From: Candidatus Anderseniibacteriota bacterium
GTDB lineage: Bacteria; Patescibacteria; Andersenbacteria; UBA10190
Direction of reading: 5' to 3'
NCBI GenBank assembly: GCA_021414205.1
Contig: JAIOOW010000002.1
Location: forward strand, 124,001 to 188,000
Length of the DNA: 64,000 bases
Shown here: piece after piece, positions 39,190 through 48,102 of the stretch
Layout of the letters: every line of letters begins with the position of its first letter
How positions within the stretch are numbered: the stretch's first letter is position 1
Made by a program: the position numbers and the translations under genes
The notes under the pieces: model-generated
Database searches by the model: none
What the model was told of the DNA's origin: nothing
The model's input: the letters and a program-made list of their open reading frames with translations, nothing else

Positions 39190-39954
39190 TTAAGAATAGA
39201 GATCCAACAACTCTTCAGACAAATATTCATACGCTCGCGCCCCCGGAGACAATCGATCATACTCCAAAATAGTCTGTCCAGTGCTTGGAGCCTCCGCAAG
39301 TTCTGTATTGCGCGGAATAATACTTTCAAACACATGGCCCGGGAATGTTTTGCGAACTTCTCGCACCACTTTGCGAGAAAGTGCCGTCCTGCGATCAAAC
39401 ATTGTAAGCACAGCACCTAATACCTGCAATCGCGGATTTAAGTGCTTTCTCACCAAATCAACAGTATTTAACAACTGATGTAATCCTTCTAATGCATAAA
39501 ATTCGCATTGCACAGGTATAAGCAGCCTATCTGCTGCCGCAAGGCCATTAATCGTCAATAACCCCAAGCTTGGTGGGCAATCAATTAAAATAAAATCGTA
39601 ACTATCTTTTACAGCCTTCAACGCTCGTCGCAATCTATATTCTCGATAACTTTCGTCCATCAACTCCATTGCAGCGCCTGCCAAATCCGGAGTAGATGGG
39701 ATAATATTTAATCGCTCCAAATGGGTGGGGAAAATAACTTTTTCAATAGGAACTTCCCCGGCAAGCAAATCATACAAGCTCGGAATTCCTTCGTTAACGG
39801 TAACGCCAACACCAGCCGTTGCATTCGCCTGCGGATCTAAATCTACAATTAATACGTTTTTGCCAGAATCTGCCAGATAGCTGCCAAGATTAACACTAGT
39901 GGTTGTCTTACCCACGCCACCCTTCTGATTTACTACAGCAAGTGTTTCCGACAT
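39190..39954 (-). CDS. parA: ParA/Soj ATPase
   Basis: 254 aa from MSETLAVVNQKGGVGKTTT; the deviant Walker A KGGVGKTT defines the ParA family. NVLIVDLDPQANAT (A'), YDFILIDCPPSLGLLTING (Walker B region) and LAEAPSTGQTILEYD near the end are conserved. It moves ParB-bound origins along the nucleoid. The start at 39954 is preferred over 39987, which adds an unrelated leader. No parS consensus is visible nearby, and oriC genes are absent. Confidence 0.96.
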   Translation of the reverse strand: MSETLAVVNQKGGVGKTTTSVNLGSYLADSGKNVLIVDLDPQANATAGVGVTVNEGIPSLYDLLAGEVPIEKVIFPTHLERLNIIPSTPDLAGAAMELMDESYREYRLRRALKAVKDSYDFILIDCPPSLGLLTINGLAAADRLLIPVQCEFYALEGLHQLLNTVDLVRKHLNPRLQVLGAVLTMFDRRTALSRKVVREVRKTFPGHVFESIIPRNTELAEAPSTGQTILEYDRLSPGARAYEYLSEELLDLYS

Positions 39955-39995
39955 ACGATACCTCAAATGGTATAGAGTTTTACACACCTACGCAA

Positions 39996-40011
39996 TGGGC
40001 AGTTTTGCCCA
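39996..40011. repeat. Inverted repeat TGGGCA-GTTT-TGCCCA
   Basis: Six-bp arms between parA and tRNA-Leu in a 137-bp gap. It could be an operator for parAB or a weak terminator; no T-run follows on either side. Nothing else recognisable lies in this gap. Confidence 0.35.
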
Positions 40012-40091
40012 GGCAGGTTTTAGCTAGGTTGCGAGCCGAATTGGCACGCCGACTGGAAAATAAATGCATCTCAATATAGAGTGTAACAACA

Positions 40092-40174
40092 GCCGTGGTG
40101 GCGGAACGGTAGACGCACAGGACTCAAAATCCTGCGAAGGCAACTTCATGAGAGTTCGATTCTCTCCCGCGGCA
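40092..40174 (+). tRNA. tRNA-Leu (anticodon CAA)
   Basis: 83 nt. Acceptor stem GCCGTGG/CCGCGGC with one G-U pair, anticodon stem CAGGA/TCCTG with loop CTCAAAA (anticodon CAA, reading UUG), long variable arm (CGAAGGCAACTTCATG region) and T-arm AGAGTTCGATTCTCT. Discriminator A at 40174; CCA is not encoded. It is only 7 nt upstream of the idi start codon. Confidence 0.95.
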
Positions 40175-40181
40175 CAACACT

Positions 40182-40718
40182 ATGACAGAAGAAGAGCGCA
40201 AAAATACCATTATTCTAGTTAATGAGCACGATGAGCAAGTAGGAACTGGCGAAAAGCTAGCGGTTCATCAACAAGGTCTCTTGCACCGGGCATTTTCCGT
40301 ACTTACTTACAATCAAAAAGGCGAGATGCTGCTACAGCAGCGAGCGCTTACGAAATACCACTCAGGAGGCTTATGGACGAACGCATGCTGTGGGCATCAG
40401 CTTCTAAATGAACCAACAGATGACGCTCCGCACAGAAGATTACAAGAAGAAATGGGATTTAATACGGCCCTTACCAAACAAACAGAATTTATCTATAACG
40501 TTCCCGTTCCACCCAATTTAATCGAACATGAATATTTACACGTCTATTCAGGAACATATGATGGCCAAGTTATTCCAAATCCAGAGGAAGCTATGGCATA
40601 CAGATGGATTTCAAAAGAAGGTCTAGAGAAAGAAATTGCTGACCATCCCGAAACGTTCACTCCTTGGTTTTTAATTATTGCGAAGAAAGGATTACTGTTT
40701 CCTCATGACAACCGCTAA
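40182..40718 (+). CDS. idi: Isopentenyl-diphosphate isomerase, type 1
   Basis: 178 aa Nudix-fold enzyme. The active-site Cys lies in LWTNACCGHQ, the metal-binding Glu pair in RRLQEEMGF, and the catalytic Glu in NLIEHEYLHVY; the conserved Trp is in AYRWISKEGL. It interconverts IPP and DMAPP for isoprenoid synthesis. The ATG is 7 nt after the mature tRNA-Leu 3' end, so tRNA processing would release an almost leaderless mRNA. It overlaps mutY by 14 nt. Confidence 0.95.
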   Translation: MTEEERKNTIILVNEHDEQVGTGEKLAVHQQGLLHRAFSVLTYNQKGEMLLQQRALTKYHSGGLWTNACCGHQLLNEPTDDAPHRRLQEEMGFNTALTKQTEFIYNVPVPPNLIEHEYLHVYSGTYDGQVIPNPEEAMAYRWISKEGLEKEIADHPETFTPWFLIIAKKGLLFPHDNR

Positions 40719-41526
40719 ATTTCAGAAAACGATTCTTGATTGGCATAAAGACAACAAGCGAAACTTACCGTGGCGAAATACAAAGAATCCGTATCGAATT
40801 ATGGTTTCGGAAATCATGCTCCAGCAAACTCAAGTTTCTCGAGTACTACCGAAATACAAAGAATTTTTGCAAGCATTCCCAGATATCAAAACGCTTGCCG
40901 AGTGCAACGATGCAGATTTATTAGCGATATGGTCGGGCTTGGGGTATTGGCGCCGAGCACGATTCTTAAAAGAAGCATGCAAAGCAATTATTAAAGATCA
41001 TCATGGCAAATTCCCGAAAGACATCAAAACCCTGCTAACGCTTCCCGGAATCGGGCCGTATACCGCGGGCGCAATTTCCTGTTTCGCATTCGGAAACACG
41101 GAAGCATTTATTGATACAAATATTCGCAGAGTATATTTATATTTCTTCTTCAAAGATAAAACGGATATTCATGATGCAGATATTCTAAAAATCGCCAAAA
41201 AAGCAATCCCCAACGACGATCCCGCAAATTGGCATTGGGCATTATTTGATTACGGAGCATTAGTGTTGAAAGATAAGAAGATAAACAAGAAAAGCCGACA
41301 CTACGCGAAACAAAGCACATTTAAAGGCTCGTTTCGATCGTACCGGGCAAAGTTAATGCGCACCTTACTAGCTCAGCCAGAAAAAAGCATGCCAAAAACT
41401 GCAGCCTTAGACTTCTTAGAAGATACACTCCGAGAAGATGAGCAAGATTACTCTGCAAGCGAAATACTAAAATCTCTCGTACAAGATAACCTCGTAAAGC
41501 AAAACAGCACTCGTATTTTTCTATAA
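40705..41526 (+). CDS. mutY: MutY-like A/G-specific adenine glycosylase without Fe-S ligands
   Basis: 273 aa from MTTAKFQKTILDWH. NLPWRNTKNPYRIMVSEIMLQQTQVSRVLPKY (catalytic Glu in SEIML), HhH LPGIGPYTAGAI, and FIDTNIRRVYLYF with the catalytic Asp. The segment that normally holds C-x6-C-x2-C-x5-C reads GALVLKDKKINKKSRHYAKQ, with no Cys, and the C-terminal MutT-like 8-oxoG-reading domain is replaced by a short winged-helix-like tail. It removes A opposite 8-oxoG in MutY; specificity without that domain is uncertain. Confidence 0.85.
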   Translation: MTTAKFQKTILDWHKDNKRNLPWRNTKNPYRIMVSEIMLQQTQVSRVLPKYKEFLQAFPDIKTLAECNDADLLAIWSGLGYWRRARFLKEACKAIIKDHHGKFPKDIKTLLTLPGIGPYTAGAISCFAFGNTEAFIDTNIRRVYLYFFFKDKTDIHDADILKIAKKAIPNDDPANWHWALFDYGALVLKDKKINKKSRHYAKQSTFKGSFRSYRAKLMRTLLAQPEKSMPKTAALDFLEDTLREDEQDYSASEILKSLVQDNLVKQNSTRIFL

Positions 41527-41533
41527 CTTTAGG

Positions 41534-41539
41534 TATACA
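41534..41539 (+). promoter_or_regulatory. -10 box 6 nt before ugd
   Basis: TATACA with 6 nt to the ATG; the predicted transcript would start at the A of the start codon. -35 is weak. Confidence 0.45.
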
Positions 41540-41545
41540 TAGTAC

Positions 41546-42862
41546 ATGAATAAACCATCAAACCCACACACATTGGCATTTATAGGAGCAGGATATGTAG
41601 GACTCGTTTCCGGTACATGTTTAGCAGAAATCGGCCATACGGTCGTTCTTGTAGATAATAACGAACAAAAAATAGAGAAACTAAAAAAAGGTCATATTCC
41701 GATTTATGAACCAGGCCTAGAAGAACTTGTAAAAAAGAACGTAAAAGAAGGCCGCCTTACATTTACTACAAGTCTAAAAAAAGCAGTGGAACAATCCGAA
41801 GTTATCTTCATAGCTGTTAACACCCCCCCACAGGCAAATGGCCGAGCAGACTTATCATTCGTTGCAGGAGCAACGCGAGAGATCGCAGAAGCTGCTACTT
41901 CCTATAAAGTCATCGTAGATAAGAGCACCGTGCCCGTTAAAACCGGGGAACGCGTACTTGAAACGGTAAAACAGTACAATAAACACGGACTTGATTTCGA
42001 TGTGGTAAGCAATCCGGAATTTTTACGAGAAGGGTCCGCAATTGAAGATTTCATGAAACCAGACCGCATCGTGGTTGGAGTTGAAAACGAACGAGCAGCA
42101 AAGATTATGCGAGAAATTTATGAACCAATCGACGCTCCGTTTATTGAAACAAATGTGAATAGCGCAGAGCTCATCAAGCACGCAAGCAATTCATTTTTGG
42201 CCATGAAGATTTCATTTGCTAACGCACTGGCTCGCATCTGCGAACTCTCCAATGCAAACATTGATCAAGTGACGTACGGTATGGGATTAGATTCCAGAAT
42301 CGGCAAATCATTCCTCAATGCTGGCATCGGGTACGGAGGATCCTGCTTCCCGAAAGACGTATCCGCATTTATTACGATTGCAGAAGACTTAGGATACAAC
42401 TTCGATGTATTAAAAGAAGTGGAGAAAATCAACGAGGACATGCGCGAGCTATTTATCCAGAAGATCGAAAAAGCACTCTGGATTACTAAAGGTAAAAAGA
42501 TTGCCCTATGGGGACTAGCATTTAAAGCAAATACGGACGATATGCGCAACGCGCCAAGCATTACTATCGTTGAGCGACTACACAAAGACGGGGCGATTAT
42601 TGCAGCATACGACCCAGAAGCTCGCCATACGGCAAAAGAAGTGCTTGGCGATAAGGTTGAGTACGTATCCTCTAAAGAAGAAGCGCTTAAAGATGCAGAT
42701 GCACTGGTAATCGTTACAGAATGGGACGAATTCAAAAATCCGGATTGGGACTTAGTTAAAAAATCTCTCCATAATCCGATTATTATCGACGGTCGCAATA
42801 TGTTCGATCCAAAAGATATGGAAGCAAAGGGATTTGTGTATCACAGCGTAGGACGCGGATAA
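41546..42862 (+). CDS. ugd: UDP-glucose/GDP-mannose dehydrogenase family
   Basis: 438 aa. NAD-binding LAFIGAGYVGLVSGTCLAE, central domain with the catalytic Cys in GIGYGGSCFPKDVSAF and Lys in LIKHASNSFLAMKISFANA, and C-terminal WGLAFKANTDDMRNAPS. It oxidises UDP-glucose (or a related sugar nucleotide) to the uronic acid. With the neighbouring nucleotidyltransferase it suggests surface polysaccharide precursor synthesis. It ends at a bidirectional terminator. Confidence 0.93.
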   Translation: MNKPSNPHTLAFIGAGYVGLVSGTCLAEIGHTVVLVDNNEQKIEKLKKGHIPIYEPGLEELVKKNVKEGRLTFTTSLKKAVEQSEVIFIAVNTPPQANGRADLSFVAGATREIAEAATSYKVIVDKSTVPVKTGERVLETVKQYNKHGLDFDVVSNPEFLREGSAIEDFMKPDRIVVGVENERAAKIMREIYEPIDAPFIETNVNSAELIKHASNSFLAMKISFANALARICELSNANIDQVTYGMGLDSRIGKSFLNAGIGYGGSCFPKDVSAFITIAEDLGYNFDVLKEVEKINEDMRELFIQKIEKALWITKGKKIALWGLAFKANTDDMRNAPSITIVERLHKDGAIIAAYDPEARHTAKEVLGDKVEYVSSKEEALKDADALVIVTEWDEFKNPDWDLVKKSLHNPIIIDGRNMFDPKDMEAKGFVYHSVGRG

Positions 42863-42875
42863 AGTCTCTACAGAA

Positions 42876-42910
42876 TAAAAAATCGCACTTAGGTAAGTGC
42901 GATTTTTTAT
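42876..42910. terminator. Bidirectional terminator between ugd and the nucleotidyltransferase
   Basis: AAAAAATCGCACTT and AAGTGCGATTTTTT perfect 14-bp arms with loop AGGT. Confidence 0.92.
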
Positions 42911-42925
42911 TATATAAGAGAGCTA

Positions 42926-43621
42926 TTACGCTAGCCCTAATTCTTTCATCTTAGCTTCAGCTGCATCAAGCTGTGGCTTGTCGTTGACCGGGAACCAGTA
43001 CGAGCATTCAACGGTCTTAATCTTCTTTCCCTTCTCATTAATCAGCTTCATCCATACATCTGGCGTTTCGTATTCTCCGCGCGCTGATGGCGTAATTTCA
43101 ACTTCAAAAAAACTTTCATCCATCACCATCGCTCCGCCCCAAATCAAATCAGATACGAATTCTTGAGGCTTTTCAACTGCCTTTACCACGTACCCATCTT
43201 CATCAACTACAAGTACGCCAAACTGTTCCGGGTTGGGAACGCGATAGGAGTATAGTCCCAAATCTTGCTGCACAAGCTCTTTGAGCGCTGCAGGATCGTA
43301 AATATCGTCAGCAACACTCCCAAACCACTTGCCATGAATTAAATCTTTTGCAGTAAAGAACGCGTGAGCTAATCCTAATTGCTCTTCTTGCTTCACAAAT
43401 GTGATCGGACGCCCATTGTGTTCTCCAGATTTAAAATATTCTCGAATTGTAGCTTCGTGAGGACCGCCTACAACGAAAATTAATTCTGTAATTTCTTCAG
43501 GAAGCGCTTGGAGCAAATATTCTACAACGGGTTTACCGGCAACTGGCAACAATTGCTTCGGGCCTTCGTAGTACTTTGCCATGCGAGTTCCTTTTCCTGC
43601 CATTAATATAATTGCTTGCAT
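42926..43621 (-). CDS. Sugar-phosphate nucleotidyltransferase
   Basis: 231 aa. MQAIILMAGKGTRMAKYYEGPKQLLPVAGKPVVEYLLQAL is the G-x-G-T-R-M...PK-x-L-L-P signature; the metal-binding Asp lies in GSVADDIYDP. It lacks the C-terminal left-handed helix, so it is RmlA/GalU-like rather than GlmU. Substrate cannot be told from sequence. An extended -10 (TGGTATAAC) lies 7 nt before the ATG. Confidence 0.88.
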   Translation of the reverse strand: MQAIILMAGKGTRMAKYYEGPKQLLPVAGKPVVEYLLQALPEEITELIFVVGGPHEATIREYFKSGEHNGRPITFVKQEEQLGLAHAFFTAKDLIHGKWFGSVADDIYDPAALKELVQQDLGLYSYRVPNPEQFGVLVVDEDGYVVKAVEKPQEFVSDLIWGGAMVMDESFFEVEITPSARGEYETPDVWMKLINEKGKKIKTVECSYWFPVNDKPQLDAAEAKMKELGLA

Positions 43622-43628
43622 AGGTTTG

Positions 43629-43634
43629 GTTATA
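43629..43634 (-). promoter_or_regulatory. Extended -10 box of the nucleotidyltransferase gene
   Basis: Reverse strand TGG followed by TATAAC, 7 nt before ATG; leaderless type. Confidence 0.5.
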
Positions 43635-44301
43635 CCACAGGTTTTTGGTTCAAATCAACAGGGTCAAGAAGTGCGGACTCCCCGGCAGCAGACACCTTAA
43701 CATGCTCCCGCACAGCATCTTCGTACCCCTCCCTACTAACAGTTACCTTGTACGTGCCTGGCGATGGGAAGAGTGAGAATTTTCCATATGTGTCCGAAAT
43801 CTTCGTTTCTATCAATTGGCCACTTGTTTCATCAAACAACCGAATAACAGCTAAGTCGAGAGCCTCATGAGTTGTAGCATCTCGAACAATTCCATAGGAG
43901 GAATTATTTTTCCTGCTCCTCTTACTCATTTCAAACTGCAACGTACCCCAGAGCGATCGAAGCAGTCCCGAACTTGGCCGTTTTGCATCGCTATCTTTCT
44001 TAACTGGCACGATCATGTCTATCGGCTCATCATCCTGCCCCACTATGAACGTTCCTCCATCGTACATCACGTCCGCAGTTTTCGGCATCGTAAAAGATGC
44101 TTCTGCGTCCAGAACATATCCCACAGCATGAATCGTTACGCCATATTCACCCTTCGGAAAGCTCGTAGGAAATTCTCCTTGATCATTCGTGGTGAGCGTA
44201 GAATGCAATTTGCCAGTTGCATCATAGATCATGACCTGAGCGCCAGCAATTGGATTACCGGAAACACTATCTACAACTCGACCATGAGGGGTACTAATCA
44301 T
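43630..44301 (-). CDS. Two-domain carboxypeptidase-regulatory-like protein
   Basis: 223 aa. Two copies of the CarboxypepD_reg/CnaB-like beta-sandwich: residues 5-65 (HGRVVDSVSGNPIAGAQVMI, GEYGVTIHAVGYV) and 135-205 (YGIVRDATTHEALDLAVIRL, GTYKVTVSREGYEDAV). The linker contains a moderately amphipathic segment (GLLRSLWGTLQFEM) but no clear signal peptide or membrane helix, odd for domains usually found outside the cell. Upstream of the nucleotidyltransferase and 8 nt from it. Confidence 0.75.
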   Translation of the reverse strand: MISTPHGRVVDSVSGNPIAGAQVMIYDATGKLHSTLTTNDQGEFPTSFPKGEYGVTIHAVGYVLDAEASFTMPKTADVMYDGGTFIVGQDDEPIDMIVPVKKDSDAKRPSSGLLRSLWGTLQFEMSKRSRKNNSSYGIVRDATTHEALDLAVIRLFDETSGQLIETKISDTYGKFSLFPSPGTYKVTVSREGYEDAVREHVKVSAAGESALLDPVDLNQKPVV

Positions 44302-44316
44302 AGATACATCAGAATA

Positions 44317-46710
44317 TTAACACACAATGTTTAATAACTTGTTCGGCACATAGATTATTTTTCTCACTTCTTTTCCATCAATAAACTTCGTGACGTTTTC
44401 TTGCGCCATCGCCATTTTCTCAACATCAGCTTGCATCGCATCCCGCGTTACTGCAATTTCTGCTCGGACCTTCCCATTTACTTGCACCGGAATAATAATA
44501 TTCTGCTCCTCTAGATACTGCTCATCTGCAATCGGCCACGATGCTTGAGAAATTCCATCTGCATGTCCAAGTTGTTCCCATAATTCTTCGCACACATGTG
44601 GAGCGTATGGCGAAATAAGCAAGATAAAATTTTCAAGACTTTTTCTAGAAATTATTCTTTCTTTTTCGAAGACGTTTAAGCATTCCATCATGGTTGAAAT
44701 TGCCGTATTAAATCTGAATGCAGCTGTATCTTCCGTAACCTTCTTAATTGCTTTATTAATTGCGAACAACACTGCTTCGGAGTCATCATGCTCTTGCCCA
44801 ATACTTGCCTGCGCCAGTCTCCATAATCGCTCAATAAATTTCCTCGGCCCGCTCATACTTGCAGTGCTCCATGCGACTGTTTGGTTAAACGGACCCATAA
44901 ACATTTCATAGATGCGAAGCGTGTCAGCACCTACCGATGCTACGATGTCATCCGGATTTACTACATTACCAAAGCGCTTACTCATCTTCCTACCATCTTC
45001 AGCAAGAATTAACCCAACATTCTCAAGGTGCATAAATGGCTCTGGCGTACTTACTAATCCAAGCTCATACAAAAAGATATGCCAAAAGCGCGCATATATT
45101 AAATGGCGCGTTGCATGCTCGGCTCCACCAACATACACATTAACAGGCATCCATGCCTTTTCTTTTTCAGCACTAACAAGTGCTTGAGTATTTTTCGGAT
45201 CAATATAACGCAAGTAATACCAACTAGACCCTGCCCACTGCGGCATGGTGTTCGTTTCCCGCTTAGCAGGCTTTCCGCACTTCGGACACGTTGTATTCAC
45301 CCAGTCAATAATTAAAGCTAGCGGCGATTCTCCTGTTCCCGCAGGCTCATAATGCTCCACTTCAGGCAATACGACAGGCAATTGATCCTCGGGTACAGGA
45401 ACTATGCCATCTTCTTCGCAATGAATAATCGGAATCGGCTCTCCCCAGTATCGCTGACGAGAAAATACCCAATCGCGAAGCTTGTAATTCGTTGTCGTTT
45501 TCCCAAATTTCTCTGTTATTTTCTTTTTTGCTTCTTCCGCATTTATTCCGGTAAATTCCCCGGAGTCAATCAACACTCCGCGATCATCAACAACATTCTT
45601 AATGGGCAACTCATACTTTTTCGCAAATTCGAAATCGCGCTCATCGTGAGCAGGCACCGCCATAATTGCACCAGTACCATAATGAGCCAAGACGTAATCC
45701 GCAACATACATAGGAATTTTTTCTCCAGTCGCAGGATTAACCGCCCACACTCCTCCTAGCTTCACTCCTGTTTTTTCTTTTGTCGCATCCGTACGATCAA
45801 TCTCAGTCTTCTTTGCAGCCTGCATCACATACCTGCGCACTTCATCTTTATTTTCCAAAACATCATGCGTATCATCAATAGCTAATTGTACCCACAAATG
45901 TTCTGGAGATAGTACAAAATACGTACAACCGAATAACGTATCTGGTCGCGTTGTGAATACAGGAATTAACCCGGGTTTCGCACCCTCTTTTTTAAACTCG
46001 ACAGGAAAACCAATCTGTGTACCTTCAGATTTTCCAATCCAATTCTTCTGAGATTCAATAATCGATTTTGGCCACGGAAGACCTTCTAAGCCAGCAAGCA
46101 TTTTTTCTGCATACTCAGTAATTTTGAGCGCCCATTGGCGCATCGGACGTTTTTCAACTACCGATCCGCATCGCTCACATTTGCCTTGTTCTACATCTTC
46201 GTTTGCTAATCCAGTTTGGCATGACGGGCACCAATTGATCGGCTCGAAGCTTTCATACGCCAATCCTTTTTTATATAACTGCAAAAAGATCCATTGCGTC
46301 CATTTGTAATACTCCGGATCAGTAGTATTTATTTCTCGGTTCCAATCATACGAAAATCCAATATTCTGTAATTGCTCTTTAAACCGAGCGATATTTTTTT
46401 CAACGGCAACACGAGGATGCACCTTATTTTTAATCGCATAATTTTCTGCAGGCAACCCAAATGCATCCCACCCCATCGGGTGAAGCACATCATACCCCTG
46501 CATTCTCTGCATACGAGAAAATACGTCCGTGGCAATATAGCCCTTCGGATGGCCCACATGAAGCCCTTCTCCGGATGGGTATGGAAACATGTCAAGAACG
46601 TAGCTTTTCTTCGCCCCGGGCAATTCAGGAGTCGTAAACGTCCCTTCCTTCACCCAGCGCTGTTGCCACTTTTTCTCTATTTTTGCGTGATTATATGCGT
46701 TATCTGCCAT
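44317..46710 (-). CDS. leuS: Leucyl-tRNA synthetase
   Basis: 797 aa from MADNAYNHAKIEKKWQQ. Class I: DMFPYPSGEGLHVGHPKGY (HIGH motif), zinc ligands in CPSCQTGLANEDVEQGKCERC, CP1 editing domain with the TTRPDTLFGCTYFVL threonine-rich signature and conserved Asp in VPAHDERDFEFA, WYYLRYIDP, EDGRKMSKRFGNV (KMSKS). The anticodon domain is shorter than E. coli (860 aa total). TATACT lies 7 nt before the ATG. Confidence 0.97.
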   Translation of the reverse strand: MADNAYNHAKIEKKWQQRWVKEGTFTTPELPGAKKSYVLDMFPYPSGEGLHVGHPKGYIATDVFSRMQRMQGYDVLHPMGWDAFGLPAENYAIKNKVHPRVAVEKNIARFKEQLQNIGFSYDWNREINTTDPEYYKWTQWIFLQLYKKGLAYESFEPINWCPSCQTGLANEDVEQGKCERCGSVVEKRPMRQWALKITEYAEKMLAGLEGLPWPKSIIESQKNWIGKSEGTQIGFPVEFKKEGAKPGLIPVFTTRPDTLFGCTYFVLSPEHLWVQLAIDDTHDVLENKDEVRRYVMQAAKKTEIDRTDATKEKTGVKLGGVWAVNPATGEKIPMYVADYVLAHYGTGAIMAVPAHDERDFEFAKKYELPIKNVVDDRGVLIDSGEFTGINAEEAKKKITEKFGKTTTNYKLRDWVFSRQRYWGEPIPIIHCEEDGIVPVPEDQLPVVLPEVEHYEPAGTGESPLALIIDWVNTTCPKCGKPAKRETNTMPQWAGSSWYYLRYIDPKNTQALVSAEKEKAWMPVNVYVGGAEHATRHLIYARFWHIFLYELGLVSTPEPFMHLENVGLILAEDGRKMSKRFGNVVNPDDIVASVGADTLRIYEMFMGPFNQTVAWSTASMSGPRKFIERLWRLAQASIGQEHDDSEAVLFAINKAIKKVTEDTAAFRFNTAISTMMECLNVFEKERIISRKSLENFILLISPYAPHVCEELWEQLGHADGISQASWPIADEQYLEEQNIIIPVQVNGKVRAEIAVTRDAMQADVEKMAMAQENVTKFIDGKEVRKIIYVPNKLLNIVC

Positions 46711-46717
46711 AAATAGC

Positions 46718-46723
46718 AGTATA
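46718..46723 (-). promoter_or_regulatory. -10 box 7 nt before leuS
   Basis: Reverse strand TATACT, 7 nt before ATG; no SD. Confidence 0.5.
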
Positions 46724-46731
46724 CACAACTT

Positions 46732-48015
46732 TTATTGCCCGTATATAACTTTTCTCGCAGCCTCTATCCTGCGTTTCACCTCTTTTTCAAAACCCTCATC
46801 GCCTGGTTCGTAATAGATATTTTTCTGAATAGAATTTGGGCGATACTGCTGTTCAACTACATGCCCGGGGAAATCGTGCGGGTATTTGTAACCAACGCCT
46901 TTTCCAAATTGTTTTAAATCCTCAATTGGCGCATTAACCACATTACCAGGCGGAGCATCGTTGCCGTGCGTTTCCACATCTTGCTTTGCGGCATTCATTG
47001 CCTTATATACCGAATTACTTTTCGGAGCCGCTGCTAAGTAACATGCGGCGTGAGCTAGTGCGAATTCCGCTTCCGGCAGCCCAATCCACATCAGCGCCTG
47101 GCTTGCTGCTGCAATAAGCATAAGCGCATGGGGATCCGCATTGCCAATGTCTTCAGATGCAAAGATAAGCATGCGACGCACAATAAATTTTGGATCTTCA
47201 CCAGATGCTAACATGCGGAATAAATAAAATAATGCAGCGTCGGCATCCGACCCTCTCAAGCTTTTTATAAACGCAGAAATAGTGTCGTAATGAACATCGC
47301 CCGCCTTATCGTAGTGCATTGCACTGCCATGAGCTGCCGCTTGAATGTCTTTTAATGCAATTTTGCCCTTCTTTTTTCCTGCAATAATTCTCTCAAGAAT
47401 ATTTAATGCCCGCCGAGCATCGCCTCCGGATCGCTGAGCAATAGCATTCAGACTGTCTTTTTCAATACTGAGCACAGGATACCCTGCAAGCGCATGACTA
47501 ATAATTTTTTTAATATCTTTATCCTGCAGAATCTCAAGCCGCACTACCTGCGCGCGAGATATCAAAGCAGATACCACTTCGAAATACGGATTTTCCGTTG
47601 TTGCGCCAATCATAATCACCAAACCTTCTTCAACGGCGGGCAACAAAACATCTTGCTGGCTTTTATTAAACCGATGGATCTCATCAACAATTAACACTGT
47701 AGATCTTTTTATTTTCTGCCACTCGCGTGCGCGCGATAATACATCACGCAAGTCTTTTACTCCCGCAGTCACTGCGCTTACCCGCTCAATTGCGGCATCC
47801 ATATTGCGTGCAATAAGTTCTGCAAGTGTCGTCTTCCCGACTCCCGGAGACCCCCATAATATAAGCGACCCAACCTTCCCCTGCTCTATGGCTTTTCGTA
47901 ACGGCTTTCCCTTTCCGAGCACCTCAGCATGCCCCACAAAATCATCCAGACTCTTCGGTCGCATAAGCGCAGCCAGTGGCTTATACAATGCTTCTTGTTT
48001 GCGTTCTGTTCGCAT
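46732..48015 (-). CDS. rarA: Replication-associated recombination protein A
   Basis: 427 aa AAA+ ATPase of the MgsA/RarA/WRNIP1 family. LILWGSPGVGKTTLAELIARN (Walker A), VLIVDEIHRFNKSQQD (Walker B), sensor 1 IMIGATTENPYF, SGGDARRALNILER (sensor 2), and the tetramerisation domain with KSLRGSDADAALFYLFRML and KQFGKGVGYKYPHDFPGHVVEQQY. It acts at stalled replication forks. TATACT lies 6 nt before the ATG. Confidence 0.95.
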   Translation of the reverse strand: MRTERKQEALYKPLAALMRPKSLDDFVGHAEVLGKGKPLRKAIEQGKVGSLILWGSPGVGKTTLAELIARNMDAAIERVSAVTAGVKDLRDVLSRAREWQKIKRSTVLIVDEIHRFNKSQQDVLLPAVEEGLVIMIGATTENPYFEVVSALISRAQVVRLEILQDKDIKKIISHALAGYPVLSIEKDSLNAIAQRSGGDARRALNILERIIAGKKKGKIALKDIQAAAHGSAMHYDKAGDVHYDTISAFIKSLRGSDADAALFYLFRMLASGEDPKFIVRRMLIFASEDIGNADPHALMLIAAASQALMWIGLPEAEFALAHAACYLAAAPKSNSVYKAMNAAKQDVETHGNDAPPGNVVNAPIEDLKQFGKGVGYKYPHDFPGHVVEQQYRPNSIQKNIYYEPGDEGFEKEVKRRIEAARKVIYGQ

Positions 48016-48021
48016 GTATAT

Positions 48022-48027
48022 AGTATA
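48022..48027 (-). promoter_or_regulatory. -10 box 6 nt before rarA
   Basis: Reverse strand TATACT, 6 nt before ATG: predicted +1 is the A of AUG. Confidence 0.55.
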
Positions 48028-48030
48028 CCG

Positions 48031-48075
48031 TAAAATAAAAAAATCGCCGTACTAAGTGAAATCACTCAATACGGC
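48031..48075 (-). terminator. Terminator of the 58-aa gene
   Basis: Reverse strand GCCGTA/TACGGC with inner AGTGA/TCACT pairing, then GATTTTTTTATTTT. Confidence 0.82.
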
Positions 48076-48102
48076 TTGCTGTTGTAATACGCGGACTAAG
48101 GC

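Noticed and set aside
39955..40091. parS or oriC beside parAB
   Set aside because: No TGTTTCACGTGAAACA-like 16-mer, no DnaA boxes and no dnaA/rsmG/mnmG neighbours; only a short TGGGCA palindrome is present.
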